NCBI RefSeq assembly: GCF_032062135.1
Contig: NC_092861.1
Location: 117,623,365-117,687,364 of the forward strand
Source of the DNA: Pyxicephalus adspersus
Taxonomy: Eukaryota > Chordata > Amphibia > Anura > Pyxicephalidae
DNA: 64,000 bases
Reading direction: 5' to 3'
A model generated the notes under the pieces. It did not search any database, was not told where the DNA came from, and was given only the letters and a program-made list of their open reading frames with translations. The position numbers and the translations under genes were made by a program. Below, in pieces: positions 49,050 to 60,657 of the stretch (positions are counted from its first letter, which is position 1; each line of letters begins with the position of its first letter).

Positions 49050-49437
49050 ACTTTCCCAACCTTTTTGCCTAAAAAACCTTTGAAATACTTTTTTAGATCT
49101 TAAAAAACTCCTGATGAAACCAATTGGGGATCAGTGAGAAAAAAGCTCCTACAATGGTGGTCAGCGGGATGAATGTCCTCTTTACAATGGTGGTCAGCGG
49201 GATGAATGTCCTCTTTACAATAGTGGTCAGCAGGATGAATGCCCTCCTTACAATGGGGGGCAGAATGTCTCCCTTGCAGGCAGCTAAAACAACTATTGAT
49301 GTCTTGCTGTTGGTTCTGACAAGTGATTGCTCTGGAACTAGGCAGGCTCCATTTTATGGGATGTCATTCATCCTCAGTTCATGGAACCCCAAGCAACCTA
49401 TGGTGGAGCTCTAGGTTTTGATGGAACCCTGGCTGAG
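49050..49437 (-). mobile_element. SPIN/Charlie-like hAT copy with internal triplication
   Basis: CTTTCCCAACCTTTTTGCCT at the left, GATGGAACCCTGGCTGAGAA at the right. Three tandem copies of a unit of about 33 bp, ACAATGGTGGTCAGCGGGAT and GAATGTCCTCTTT, occur at about 49151-49253, which enlarges the element. The 96-codon open frame is a by-product of this array. Confidence 0.75.
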
Positions 49438-49582
49438 AATACAAGGCATAAAGCATTACAGCAAACAAATCCTATGTATAAATCAGTCTGGTAAGCTAAA
49501 TACAGAAATCAGAAAAAGTATTTATTTGTATTGTAAAAAGAATGCAGAGTCTTTTCGACATTACAAGGTCATATTTATGATG

Positions 49583-49660
49583 CAGTGTTCTCCCTAGCCC
49601 TTTTCAGATGCGCGCACTTTTCAGTAACCACCCGGCAGTTTTTGAGTGCTCACAAAATAT
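49583..49660. mobile_element. Half copy of a CAGTGTTCTCCCTAGCCC hAT-like element
   Basis: CAGTGTTCTCCCTAGCCCTT, GCACTTTTCAGTAACCACCC and GGCAGTTTTTGAGTG match the left half of 58132-58298. Confidence 0.7.
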
Positions 49661-52022
49661 GAGGATTTACTTAAGTTAAACACTCAACATATATTATATC
49701 TTACCTATTAGTGATATAGTACTTCCTTCAAAGTGATAGTGCCCAGGAAAAGGGACCCCTGCCTCAAGTACACTCATTGCCTGCACTCTCTGACAGTCCT
49801 GCCTGCACTTGGATAACCAGCGCTTACCAGTACAAGGGAGTCTGTGAGCTCCTTTCCCATTACAGTGAATGGGTCTAGCAGCAATTCACATGACACCAGT
49901 GTACGCTGGATGTTTTAGTCCTGTCCGCAATGAAACATGGTGACACTGCCTCTTTAAGCTACCTAAAAATGTAATATGAATGATTGACAAGCATGTATGA
50001 TCTGACATACCTGAAGTACAAGGATCAACTGCAGAACACACAAATGTGTCAGCCCAGCAAAAGCAAGCAAACCTGTTTCTATCCAAGGGAGGAGATAAGC
50101 AGAAATAGGAGAGACTTTTGGAGTCACTTATCTCATAAGGAAATAATAGCAATAAGGAAAGAGTTTCCTCTTATCAAGCTCTAATCATGCAGCCAGTGGG
50201 GGTCAAGGTCTTTTATAGCAGCAAGTATGTATAAGCTATTTTGGGTCTAAGATTTTCAGTAGCAGTAATTACATTTGAATTATTCATTGCATTCTTGAGA
50301 TATATTTCTTTGCACATTGTATGAGAAGATTTATAGCATATTCTCTCCAGAAAGAAAGCCGATAGTAAAACAACAGAAACAATTACAGAGCAAATATAAC
50401 CTAAAAAATAATTTGGTATCTGCAGAATTACTAGGAGAAAGAAGTTCTGCTAAAATAGTGTTCATACAGAATATTACAAGCTAAGTGCTAACTGATTACA
50501 GACTGATAGCTGTAAGATGAGAGAAGAAAGCGTGGGAACTAACCAAGGATTAATTTATTAATACATGCTATTACCAGAAACTGTTTAGCCCTCAGGCGGT
50601 CTGCAAGCAATCAATCCCCAGCCTTGATACAAAGCCCGAGGATGTAAATCACTAACCTACTTTTCATTTTTGTGTGCTGTACTCTTCTATTGGAAATACT
50701 AGTTCTTTGACTTTCTAGTTAATATTCTTGAATGATGCACCCTCATATCTATCGCTCAGCTTCATTGCATCATTAACATATATGATCAATCCACAATAAA
50801 TACAGACAAGCAATTCCAGGCAACAAGTGACAGCAATCTGTAAACTACTAAAACTATTTAGTGAATACTACATCTGTGCAGAAATAAAAGTGCACTCACC
50901 TTTCCTAGAACTCTGCACACCCTACTGCATCCAATCCTTATCCTGCTACACTAAAGCTCCATACAGATGTTAGTTTTTTATTAATATCCTTCTTGATCAC
51001 CTTGAGTGAAAAGCTAGCCTCAGTACAGTCCTTTACAATGTCGTGCAACAACCTGCCATCATTAACAAACCAAACATATGACAGCTTTTGTTTTACTATA
51101 AAGGAGCGCGGTTCCTTTTGCTTGTCCTCTCTTCTTCATAGAACAGTTCAATAGTCGATGAGCAGCCTGTATAGTAATCCTTCATAAAATTATTGAGCTT
51201 CTGTACCTAGCTGAAGAGTCAGTAGGAGTACAATTTGGTGCTTCATCTCCTATTTGTCATGTCATACAAAATATATCCTGTTGTAGGATATTTCAGTTTG
51301 TAACCACAACCTCAGCCTCTTCACTCCATTGAGAAGCCAACTTTCTGCATATACTGACCTTCCCAAATCACCATCTACCCAGAGCCCAAGAAGAAGCCGA
51401 GAATTCTCCTAGAATGAGCCTGCAGAGTCCTTGCACCCTTCTAGAATGGATAAGATCCGCAAGGAGTTTAAACTAAAGACCACTTCCACTGACTATATTG
51501 TATGTGTACTTTAAAACACACCGATCTACACTTCATACACCGATCATCACACTTCATACAGCTGTTTCTTTAGATCTACAATGCTTGGCATGTTACACAG
51601 CAACACATTCTGCCACTTACATATTACATGAAATAAATGCTCACCCCTGTGCTTGTACCATAATTACACAATCTCAACACTTTATGTCTCAGAAATGTCG
51701 CTGTCTTTTTTGTGTGAAATGGGTGAAACTAGTGCAAAGAAATTCACTTTGCATTACAAACCATATAGTCTAAATTTATTGATGATACACCACCCTTCTA
51801 CTATGGCAGAACCTAACCACAACCATTTCCTAATTTCCCAGCTGAATAAACAAACTAGAACTAAAAAATAGCTGGCTCAGGGTATTCAGACAAGTGATTC
51901 AGAGGATTTGACAGAACTAGAATAAGGATGATGCTGAACAGATAAATAGGTTTGGTCGGGAAAAGAGCAGAATGCATTATAGACTGCATCACTTTTCCAC
52001 AGTATATCTGTAGAATATTAAA
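49661..52022. other. Non-coding stretch, no gene seen
   Basis: 2.3 kb of AT-rich sequence without a recognised repeat or supported exon. Confidence 0.45.
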
Positions 52023-52896
52023 TACCGTATTTTTCGGACTATAAGACGCACTTTTTCTTCCCCAAAACTGGGGGGGAAAAGTGGGTGCGTCTTATACACC
52101 GAATACACGTTAAATATACCGGTAATTAAAAAAAATCATACTCACCCGATCCCGCGATGCTGTGGGCTTCTTCTTCTCCTCGCTCTCCTCCCGGCTGCAG
52201 CGCGTCTCCTCCTCCTCTGAGAGAGGAGAAGCCGACATGCATACCCCCGCGATCCCATAAGCAGGCCAGCCTGCTTATGGGATCGCGGGGGTATGCATGT
52301 CGGCTTCTCCTCTCTCAGAGGAGGAGACACGCGCTGCAGCCAGGAGGAGAGCCAGGAGAAGCCGACACCCGTGCCCCCGCGATCTCATAAGCAGGCTGGA
52401 TCAGCCTGCTTACGGGATCGCGAGGGCACGGGTGTCGGCTTCTCCTGGCTCTCCCCCTGGCTGCAGCGCGTCTCCTCCTCTGAGAGAGGAGAAGCCGGCA
52501 CACATGCCCTCACGATCCGGTAAGCAGGCTGGATCAGCCTGCTTATGGGATCGCTGGGGTATGCCAGGGGGAGAGCCAGGAGAAGAAGAAGCCCACAGCA
52601 TCGCGGGATCGCGGTATCGGGTGAGTATGATTTTTTGGCACAGGGTGATCAGAAGGGGATACATTGTGTCAATGTATCCCCTTCTAATCACTCTGTGTCA
52701 ATGTATCCCCTTCTAATCACTCTGTGTCAATGTATCCCCTTCTGATCACTCTGTGTCAGAGTGATTAGAAGGGGATACATTGACACAGAGTGATTTTTTA
52801 GTATTTTGTTCAGAATCTTTTTTTTCTAGGTTTTTCTCCTTTAAAATTGGGTGCGTCTTATAGGCCGGAGCGTCTTATAGTCTGAAAAATACGGTA
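52023..52896. mobile_element. TA-flanked DNA element built of nested palindromes
   Basis: Termini CCGTATTTTTCGGACTATAA on the left (from 52025) and TTATAGTCTGAAAAATACGG on the right (to 52894) are near-perfect inverted repeats, continuing with GACGCAC / GTGCGTC. TA is present outside each end. The interior is not transposase. 52142-52627 is a GC-rich chain of three consecutive hairpins made from GAGAGGAGAAGCC, GGGATCGCGGGGG and AAGCAGGCTGGATCAGCCTG units. 52639-52795 is a second array of GTGTCAATGTATCCCCTTCT units and their complements. This terminus is known from dispersed elements in several vertebrates. TA duplication suggests Tc1/mariner-like, but superfamily is inferred. Open frames inside come from the palindromes. 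Confidence 0.88.
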
Positions 52897-53202
52897 ACTT
52901 GTGGTTTTGGCAATGTCATCCCAAAGCAAAGAATGAAAACAAAACAAAAATGTTATGTATTAACCAAGGAATAACAAACTTACAATAATATAAAAAAAAG
53001 CTTACACCCATAAGTGTTTTTTTATTGACTTTTTCTAAACACAGCTCGTCCAGTTATATATCTAAGTTGTTATAGGTAAATAATTACTAAGAACCTGAAT
53101 TCATATCAATAAACACCTGCAAAAGACATTGCAATGCATTGGAAACCAGAATGGACGAATCACTCCCTAGGCCACTTGGCTGAGAACCAATTTAGGTAAA
53201 CC
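52897..53202. other. Non-coding stretch, no gene seen
   Basis: AT-rich spacer, no recognised feature. Confidence 0.5.
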
Positions 53203-53523
53203 TAAGGCTGGGTACACAAGTTCAATAATTATTGTTGGAAAGGATCTTTCACTATCCTTTCCAACGACAAAAAACTGAAACGAGCACTGTACATACAGAA
53301 CCGTTCTACTCTATGGAGAGGGGAGAGAATGACAGAGCGGTGCCCCGCTGCACTTTCTTCCCTTCACTTTCATTACGATCATTCCTTGCTCGTTGTCCTT
53401 GGATCCGCCAGGGTGGTCTGGACAACGAACGACGAGCACTGGACAACGAACGACGAGCACTGTACACACCTCAGATTCTCATCCAATATCAGCCCTGATC
53501 ATCGACGAGTGTACGTAGCCTAA
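53203..53523. mobile_element. GTACACAC-family MITE with TAA target duplication
   Basis: Termini GGCTGGGTACACAAGTTCAA and GACGAGTGTACGTAGCC bound 53206-53520. TAA flanks both sides. A tandem duplication of GGACAACGAACGACGAGCAC (19-20 bp) sits at about 53419-53460. Confidence 0.9.
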
Positions 53524-54536
53524 GCGGGTTCAGATGGAGGAATGTTACTATGGTAAACATTGGGGGGCATCCTAATTGTCTGGAGGTTCTTAGGGGCACT
53601 ACAGCTCCTAACAACCACCGGACAATCAGAAAGCTGCTCAATGTGCACTCAGAAACCAGCAAGCAAGGAAGTTTATGCAAACCCAAAATTCAAGACCTTT
53701 AGTTTGCTGAAGCGAAACAACTGCCACCACTGAGAAAGCATGTTACAGGGGAAGATGGGGACAGAACATTGTCACCCTATAATGGAAGTCACTATGAACA
53801 CCTTCATGGAAGGAGCACCAAGTATTATTTTAATAAAAACTTCAGAATGAAAATAACTCCTAGGGATTGGATTTACATAAATTATCAGATAGATCTTCGT
53901 TTTCAGGCTGTTGGTGTCTCCGAGGAGAATACCGAGAATCTCTTACTCAATTAATTTGTTTCCACACTTCCCCTCTTCCTTGGTTCTTCTCACTTATCCC
54001 CTCACCTCCCCTGACCCCACACTCCTCCTTCCTCCTTTGTTCTCGATTTAGTGTTATATTTTAAAAATAAACCTGAATGTGTCAACTAAAACTGAATGAG
54101 TGATCTTTCACATGCACAGGAAACCTGATGTCCCAGCTCCTAACCACTGAACTGCTGCATAGCGGGCATGGTAAACTAAATGCAAATCTGTAATCCAAAC
54201 ATTGCTTTCTAACATCAATGATCATACCTTTGTCTAACATGGACAAACTTTGCACGTTTTATATACGAAAACAAGCTTTCTCTTTAAAAGGATACTAAAA
54301 AAAAACTTTCAGCTCCAATACAGGCAAGCAATTCTTAATGGATAACTCAAGGATGGAAATAGAATACATTGCATCCTATTAGATATTAGATGTGGTGGCT
54401 GCACTCGTCTCACTAGTACATTTTCAGAAGGTACAGAAAATACTGGTTGATCTTGTCAGAAATGCAGTGATCATGTATGTCATTGTGAGATGAATTGGAA
54501 GGACAAATAATATGTTTGTGCAGATTGCACACAGGG
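53524..54536. other. Non-coding stretch, no gene seen
   Basis: No exon or repeat recognised. Confidence 0.45.
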
Positions 54537-54668
54537 TCCTCTCCTGTGTCATTTTTTGTATCTGTTCCATCATTTGCAACTCCAAATTAATGTTAATGCG
54601 CTGCATATTATGCTGGCGCTTTATAAATACTGTTTGTTATTATTAATAATAACATTAATATTAATAAT
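54537..54668 (+). mobile_element. AAT-tail SINE-like repeat, copy 8, 5' truncated
   Basis: Begins CAGGGTCCTCTCCTGTGTCA; GCGCTGCATATTATGCTGGC, TTTATAAATACTGTTTGTTA, and a long TTATTAATAATAACATTAAT tail. Confidence 0.85.
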
Positions 54669-54912
54669 GATAAAAATACTAATCTACTCACCACCACAAA
54701 TTTAACAAAGGCAGACATTAGCTTGAGTCTAACTTGGGTGCCAACCATAGCTCCCTATTCAAAGAGATTGGAGGAGTGACGACCCAGAGGCATGACAATT
54801 TTAAGAATTACCAGGTAAGACAACCTTAAAAAGTGTGACACCTCATCTAAGGACTGCCAAGCTGCAAAATATTACATTTTGGATTTAGATGTACTTTTAT
54901 TCAGGACTCCAA

Positions 54913-55181
54913 TGCTACGTGTGCACACTCAATTATTGTCACTGGAAATGATCTTCCATGATAGTTTCCAGTGACACGAGAGTGACAGATGAACAAACGT
55001 GCACTGTACACACAGCTCTATTCTCTTCTATGGAGATCTTTCGTGGTCATTCATCGCCTGTCGCTCATTGGGCTCATCTGGAACAGAACCATGAACCATG
55101 TCGGGAAACCTCTCTACACATGTCAGCTTCTTGCCCGAGCATTCATATCGGGGGAGAATCATCTGACATGTGTATGTAGCC
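54913..55181. mobile_element. GTACACAC-family MITE, diverged
   Basis: TGCTACGTGTGCACACTCAA, hairpin GTCACTGGAAATGATC/GATAGTTTCCAGTGAC, and ACATGTGTATGTAGCC. Target duplication not preserved. Confidence 0.75.
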
Positions 55182-56241
55182 TTACAGGGAAGCGAATATT
55201 CCCCTAACACAGATTTCTGGTCCTAGTGGTAGCTCTACCTAATGGACGATGCAAAAAGGTGATGACTCATAATATGGGACATTATTCTATAAAGATCTGA
55301 CTACCTGCTGCAACAGAAGGTATAACTGAGTAATGAATGTAAGAATATTTAGGATGAATGATCATAAGAAGGAAGGATAGAGAATAAATGAAAGTTTGTT
55401 ACTGAGTGACTTCACATACCCTAAACCAAAATAGATACACAGGGAGAAAAAAAAAGCACAATTAGGCTGCAATAACAAACACAAAGTTACCCAATTACCT
55501 TGTTATGATAACACATTATTGATATTAATGTTTTTCTTACAGTCAGGATCAGAGTTCAGCTCCGCTTTGAGCTTACCTTGTAAAAACGTTAGTCAGAAAA
55601 CATTACATTCAGCAAAAAGCAGTGACAATACACGATACAACCAGCACTCCTATTAAAGGGAGAGTAGAATAAATACATTTCCGATATTGTGTTTCGAGTT
55701 AAAGGAGTGTTTATGTTAAAGTAATTTTTATGATTACTTTTACATATTTTACATTCTCAAATTACCAAAACCGCAATTGCTGTATACTAAAGATATTACC
55801 AGGTACAATTGCTGAAAAGTCCTTCATATGTCCGGAGATTTAACATGATCATGGGATCTGCTTGACCTGAACCGAATTACTGACCCATCACTGTAATGGG
55901 CACACTCACTGACCAATAATCAGGCTCAGACAGAATGTCAGACCACCAGGTTTCAGGTCATGGAGAGCAGAAATTGTTTAGACGACTAGAGATTCCTTGG
56001 TTCTGAGATTCATATTATTCTTTTATCACTCTGGGGTGCAGCAAAAATGCCAGGACAAAGCCATAAACCAAATGCAATTTACATACACAGGGATTGCTTG
56101 GCTTGTATGAGAAGTATGCATTAGGCTCTCCTGGTTTTATAATTTGTGAGCATGGAATATTAGACTCATAAAGTGGTGGTTCCCAGAGAAGAATACCCTG
56201 TGCAGTAAATCTGCCTAATTTTCTGTCCAGGTATGGGTGCC
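55182..56241. other. Non-coding stretch, no gene seen
   Basis: No exon supported. AGAGTTCAGCTCCGCTTTGA near 55551 resembles a MITE terminus. Confidence 0.45.
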
Positions 56242-56645
56242 TATGGCTAGGTACACACGTGCAATTATTACTAACCACAGATCAACGATCATTCTCAATT
56301 ATTTTGAACGACCGTATAGTGCACGATTCTGTACATGCTGTAACGATACGATCGTTGAAATATAATCCACCAATAATAATGTACACACACACTAAATACG
56401 ATTGTTTGAACGCGTAAACGGAGAAAGTGTACCACAGAACCATCCATGATCCCTACACAGAATAGATCGCAAACGATCGTCGCCTAAACGGATCCACAAG
56501 GACAGACAGTCGTTTCCAGCAACATTCCTTGTTTATCGGCATTGTTGGCCTGACGCTGCGCACTTTTTTGTTAACCATTATCGAACGATCGGACGTTTAT
56601 CGTTCATTTCTAATGATGATTATTGCATGTGTGTATGTAGCCTAT
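56242..56645. mobile_element. GTACACAC-family MITE, long form, TAT target duplication
   Basis: Termini GGCTAGGTACACACGTGCAA and GCATGTGTGTATGTAGCC bound 56245-56642, and TAT flanks both ends. The interior is a series of AACGATCG / CGATCGTT units like those in the partial copy at 1-214. Confidence 0.9.
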
Positions 56646-57789
56646 CCCATACATGAAGAACAAGGATCATCTTGCCAGCTCTCTTGCGTCATCTTTCACA
56701 GCCATCAGGAGCTGTCAGCGGTTTTCCATCCATATCTACAATGATTGGAGATATTCACAAAGCCGGACTGTATGATGGTGCAGACCAGCAGCCTACACTT
56801 ACATTTTTGTAAATAACCATAGCTTGTATTTATTTATCAGTCCCTAAATCTTCTCTATAATGTGTCCACCATAAGCATATTTTCACTTGACACCGCTTTC
56901 TGCTGTGTGAAGCCTATTACATAGATGCAAATAAGTTTCCAATGTAAAAACAGAAGACAGATACAGCGGTGACAATAATCTATAACACATGGCCATCATA
57001 AAATACATTTTATGACTTTATATTACTGCTCCATGAATAATGATAGACCCAGACAAAACACTACTAAGCTACCAAGTCTAAGCCTGCAGACATAAGGCAT
57101 GGAGTATAACATGCTTGTATTTGGCACATGTCCTTCTTGCCATCTGTCATATATTTCTAGGAATCATTGCCCACTATCATTTCATTCAATGTTTTCAGCC
57201 TATCAAAGAATACAATTCTTCAACATAAACATCCATAGTACACAATAAATATTTAACCTTTTATTGTCCTGTAAAATTTGCATAACAGACTTCTAAATAA
57301 TATTACTTATAGATGCCTCTTCTGACATTCGCAATCCAAATGCAAAACTGTCCGGGCAACGTCATGCTGGCATTTGCTACAATGGCAGACTGTATCCGGC
57401 CTGGCTCTGATCAGTAAAGCAAAGCAATGTAACAGACTTAAAGAGCAACTCCAGCCAAAGCATTGGTTTGTTTGGTCTGGGGAACAGCTGGGACCCCTTA
57501 CGATTGTTTCATTGCTTTTTGATTTTCAACTTGGGAGATTTTTCCTCATTTCTAACAACAGAAACTGAGGGGAAATCTCCTCCTCTCATACCATCGACAG
57601 GACAAGTGTCAGAGGGAAAGGGAAATTTGGGTCAAATAAATTATTGGGGAAGCCAGGAAGCCAAAAATAAAACTTTTACCTCCTCCCCAAAACTAGCCGT
57701 TAAAAAATGAAAAGTCTGCTTATCCTTTACATCACACCATGTAAAATAAATATTGAAAAAAAATAATATATTAAGAGAGTGAAAAATAG
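56646..57789. other. Non-coding stretch, no gene seen
   Basis: AGAGCAACTCCAGCCAAAGC near 57441 may start another MITE. No supported exon. Confidence 0.4.
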
Positions 57790-57932
57790 AATCTATTTAT
57801 AAAACAGGGAATCAGACATTCCTTCAAATATTCCCTGGTGGGAATCAATTACTCCCATTGAAACACATGAACCTGGATATTCCCACAAGGGAATGTTTGA
57901 GGGAATGTCAGATTCCATGTTTTATAGAGGCA
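57790..57932. mobile_element. Short MITE, ATTTATAAAACAGGGAATC ends, copy 1
   Basis: TCTATTTATAAAACAGGGAA on the left and TCAGATTCCATGTTTTATAG on the right, with central ATTCCCTGGTGGGAAT and GGATATTCCCACAAGGGAAT. Second, complete copy at 61017-61162. Confidence 0.8.
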
Positions 57933-58131
57933 CCGATTGCACTTACAGCGTCTGGACCTTCTCCCAGGATCCTGACAAGGCTGCGGACCCCAATAAAAGA
58001 TGATCCAGCACAAAGAAATGAACATGTAGATTTATTTAACCAAAATGCACTGATGGCTCCCACCTATGTTGTGGTGCACTGCAATGCACATAAATAGCGG
58101 TATTATTGCAAGGTGTATTGTGGTGCCAGTC

Positions 58132-58298
58132 CAGTGTTCTCCCTAGCCCCTTTTAGCTGGGTGCACCACCTGGCACTTTTCTGTAACCACCCGGCTGTTT
58201 TTGGGTGGTTACTGAAAAGTTGGGTCACAATACAGGAGCTGCCACCCACCTACAGCTTCTTCCCACCCAGCTTGAAAAAATTTCCAGGGAGAATACTA
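58132..58298. mobile_element. CAGTGTTCTCCCTAGCCC hAT-like MITE
   Basis: Left CAGTGTTCTCCCTAGCCCCT, right TTCCAGGGAGAATACTA; interior hairpin GTAACCACCCGGCTG / GGGTGGTTACTGAAAAGT. No target duplication recovered. Confidence 0.65.
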
Positions 58299-58599
58299 CA
58301 TTTTAATATGAAATCCATGATATACAAATATTGTCTAAGTACAACACACATGAGCATTTTTACTTGAACCTTGCTGTATTTTGTGTATGGTCCTCAACCT
58401 CGTGTAGTAAACCATTGTGCCGTTGTCCTTTGTCAAGATGTGTGTACTAAGACCATTCAGTACTGCTCTCCCTTCTTGCACAGTGTGACTGGTCTTGTAT
58501 CCGCCCCCCTGCAGCTAGGAAAACCTGATAGGCCCCTTCCAAAGCTCTGCTTCCTGCACAGGCCATATGCAGAACAGTAATGATGTCTCCACTTTTTTG

Positions 58600-58822
58600 G
58601 GTTTACAAAGGAATTTAGTGCACACATGTGTACAGCAACCCCCCACCATGTTATAACGGATTGATTGGGAACCACGGCAGTGCACTCTTATAGAGGAAAC
58701 AACAGAGGGGTGCTCATTCTTCCCCTCTCCATAGACAGTACTCATTCATTCATCTGTTATTGGAAATGATGACGGGAGATCCTTTCCAATGAGAACCATT
58801 GGACGTCTGTACGAGGCTTTAG
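58600..58822. mobile_element. Degenerate GTACACAC-family MITE
   Basis: CACACATGTGTACAGCAACC, CCCTCTCCATAGACAGTACT, TCATTCATCTGTTATTGGAA, GATCCTTTCCAATGAGAACC and CTGTACGAGGCTTTAGG match the family blocks. Confidence 0.55.
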
Positions 58823-59702
58823 GCAACCAATCACAACCCATTACAGGTCTGACGAACTCTAAATTTGAAAGCCCCTGTAACTCTCTCATGACAAGGTTAG
58901 GTTTATGTCCCAATAAACAATAGGAGGGGAAGTGTCAATAATCCTGATACCAGTATATAACAGTGAAGGAAATTTACAAGAAAAGGAGAAATAGAATAAA
59001 ATTTCACAAACAGAACCCTAAAGGGTTACAGATTACAACATAACATGGAAGCAGAAAGAGGATATGTGAGTGGTGATCACTGCGCTCCTGTCTGATCTAT
59101 ATGGGCTCACAGATGATTAAATGATGAATCAAAGATTATTAACATATTCATGACCAGACAGGATCTCTGATGTCAGACTTTATACTTATTCCACCTGTTC
59201 CCATAATATCACTGGGATGCTCCATGTGGATTAGACTCCAGAGCCCCGGAATGCAGGCACCATTATGCTCCAGATCCCTGGCGCTGTCACATTATCCTGC
59301 TCACTATTGTTCTGAAGATTCACTTTTTTTTTCTGGCTACAACTTTCTGATTGCTTCCTGTTTCATGTCCAGACTGGAATGTGATCACGATGGTGCCACC
59401 GAGCCATACTAATCTATGCATGGCAGATTCTCCAAATCTGGTGAGGGATCCGTAAGATAAATAAATAAAATCAGCACGTGCCGTGATTTATAAAGATCTT
59501 AGGATCTGATTTGGAATTCGGATATGCCATGCACCTTTTACAGAATTTCTGTATTTTAAACACATTTTTGGCATTGCAGGAATATGCAACTTGTACTGTT
59601 TTTTCCATGGCACACCAACGCAGCATGTTGACATGATCTGAACCCATACAACATGCCCGGGTTCTGCCAGTGCTGCCGGTGTGAAGCATGGATGTGGATT
59701 GA
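58823..59702. other. Non-coding stretch downstream of the putative promoter
   Basis: Would be the 5' part of the first intron. No exon supported. Confidence 0.45.
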
Positions 59703-59776
59703 CATTAATATTATTAAACAGGATTTATATAGCGCCAACATATTACACAGCGCTGTACAATAAATAGAGGTTGCCA
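59703..59776 (-). mobile_element. AAT-tail SINE-like repeat, copy 9, partial
   Basis: AATATTATTAAACAGGATTT, ATAGCGCCAACATATTACAC, GCGCTGTACAATAAATAGAG, TTGCCA; the remainder is lost. Confidence 0.85.
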
Positions 59777-59981
59777 TATGATATAGCAGTGCCAGCTGTG
59801 CCCCATAGCCATATGAAAGGTCACCCTACCCCTATCGTGCCATGCAGGGGGTATTGTACTATCACAAGCTTGTAGATAAAGTGGCCATAACTAATGTAAT
59901 ACAAGTCAGACGAGCAGTGGTGCCCATCCATAGCATGCCCAGTGAATACACACATCAATCACAGCTCACTGCCCAACCTAC

Positions 59982-60160
59982 CTGCCAGGGTGACCCTTTC
60001 TCCGTGCAGGGCCGCTCAGTCCCGGAGATATGCCGGCGGTGCCCTCGGTGTGTGCACAGTGCACCCAGCACAATGTACCGACCCTCACCCCCCACAGACA
60101 TTCATAAGACTGCGAGTCTCAAGTAATGATCCCAAGGCGCATGTGCACGCCGGCCCGCCC
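59982..60160 (-). promoter_or_regulatory. Putative promoter and first exon of a minus-strand gene
   Basis: This is the most CpG- and GC-rich short segment that is not obviously a mobile element. On the minus strand a GC-box-like run (GGGCGGGCC) at about 60152-60160 precedes a segment ending in a strong 5' splice site, CTGGCAG/GTAGGT, with the last exon base at 59982. The frame that matches the next predicted exon is open from an ATG at 60101 to this donor, 40 codons. That ATG has a weak context (T at -3) and the predicted peptide looks like translated untranslated region, so I treat the exon as probably non-coding 5' UTR. The transcription start is not determinable, and no TATA box is evident. 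A plus-strand transcript from the same island cannot be excluded. Transcript evidence would settle this. Confidence 0.45.
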
Positions 60161-60657
60161 TCCCCCCCGCCTGCTCCGGGTGAGACAATGACAAGGAGGA
60201 GGCACTGCACTGGGACAAGGAGAAACTTTGCCCGGTGTCACCTGAGGCAGAGTTGTGCCATGGCTCCCCCCAGCACCTGTGCTGACTGGAATTTAGGATC
60301 AGGAATTGGGGGGAAAATGAAGGGACCAAACCCTCTGCCCCCCTCATATGTATTATACACCTCAATAAACATGAAATACGTATAATATTTCTTATTTTAT
60401 ACACCTTTTAAAGGAGCCATGTTAGCAATAAATAACAATAAAAAAGGTCTAATCAATCATTTTTTCATATTTGTTATAATTCGCACGTCAGGGAGGGTGT
60501 ACTTTACCCACGGACTGCGCTATAAGGGGCCCCGCTTGTCACCTCAGGAGATTTGGGGTGTGGGAGGGTGATTCCACCATTTCCAAGGACCAGAGGTCTG
60601 GTATTGTCACCTCACCTCATATAGACCAAAGAACGAAAAGAACTACGAAAGGCAGAA
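60161..60657. other. Sequence upstream of the putative minus-strand promoter
   Basis: GC-rich to about 60350, then AT-rich. No gene is supported on the plus strand. A 147-codon plus-strand open frame (59942-60385) and a 100-codon minus-strand frame cover the GC-rich part but look compositional (proline/arginine-rich). Confidence 0.4.

Noticed and set aside
52142..52745. Several overlapping open frames of 62-139 codons on both strands
   Set aside because: They are translations of the palindromic arrays inside the TA-flanked element; the same peptides recur in sense and antisense.
59942..60385. 147-codon plus-strand open frame over the GC-rich island
   Set aside because: Proline/arginine-rich composition expected from GC-rich DNA, no recognisable domain, and it overlaps the better-supported minus-strand first exon and promoter.
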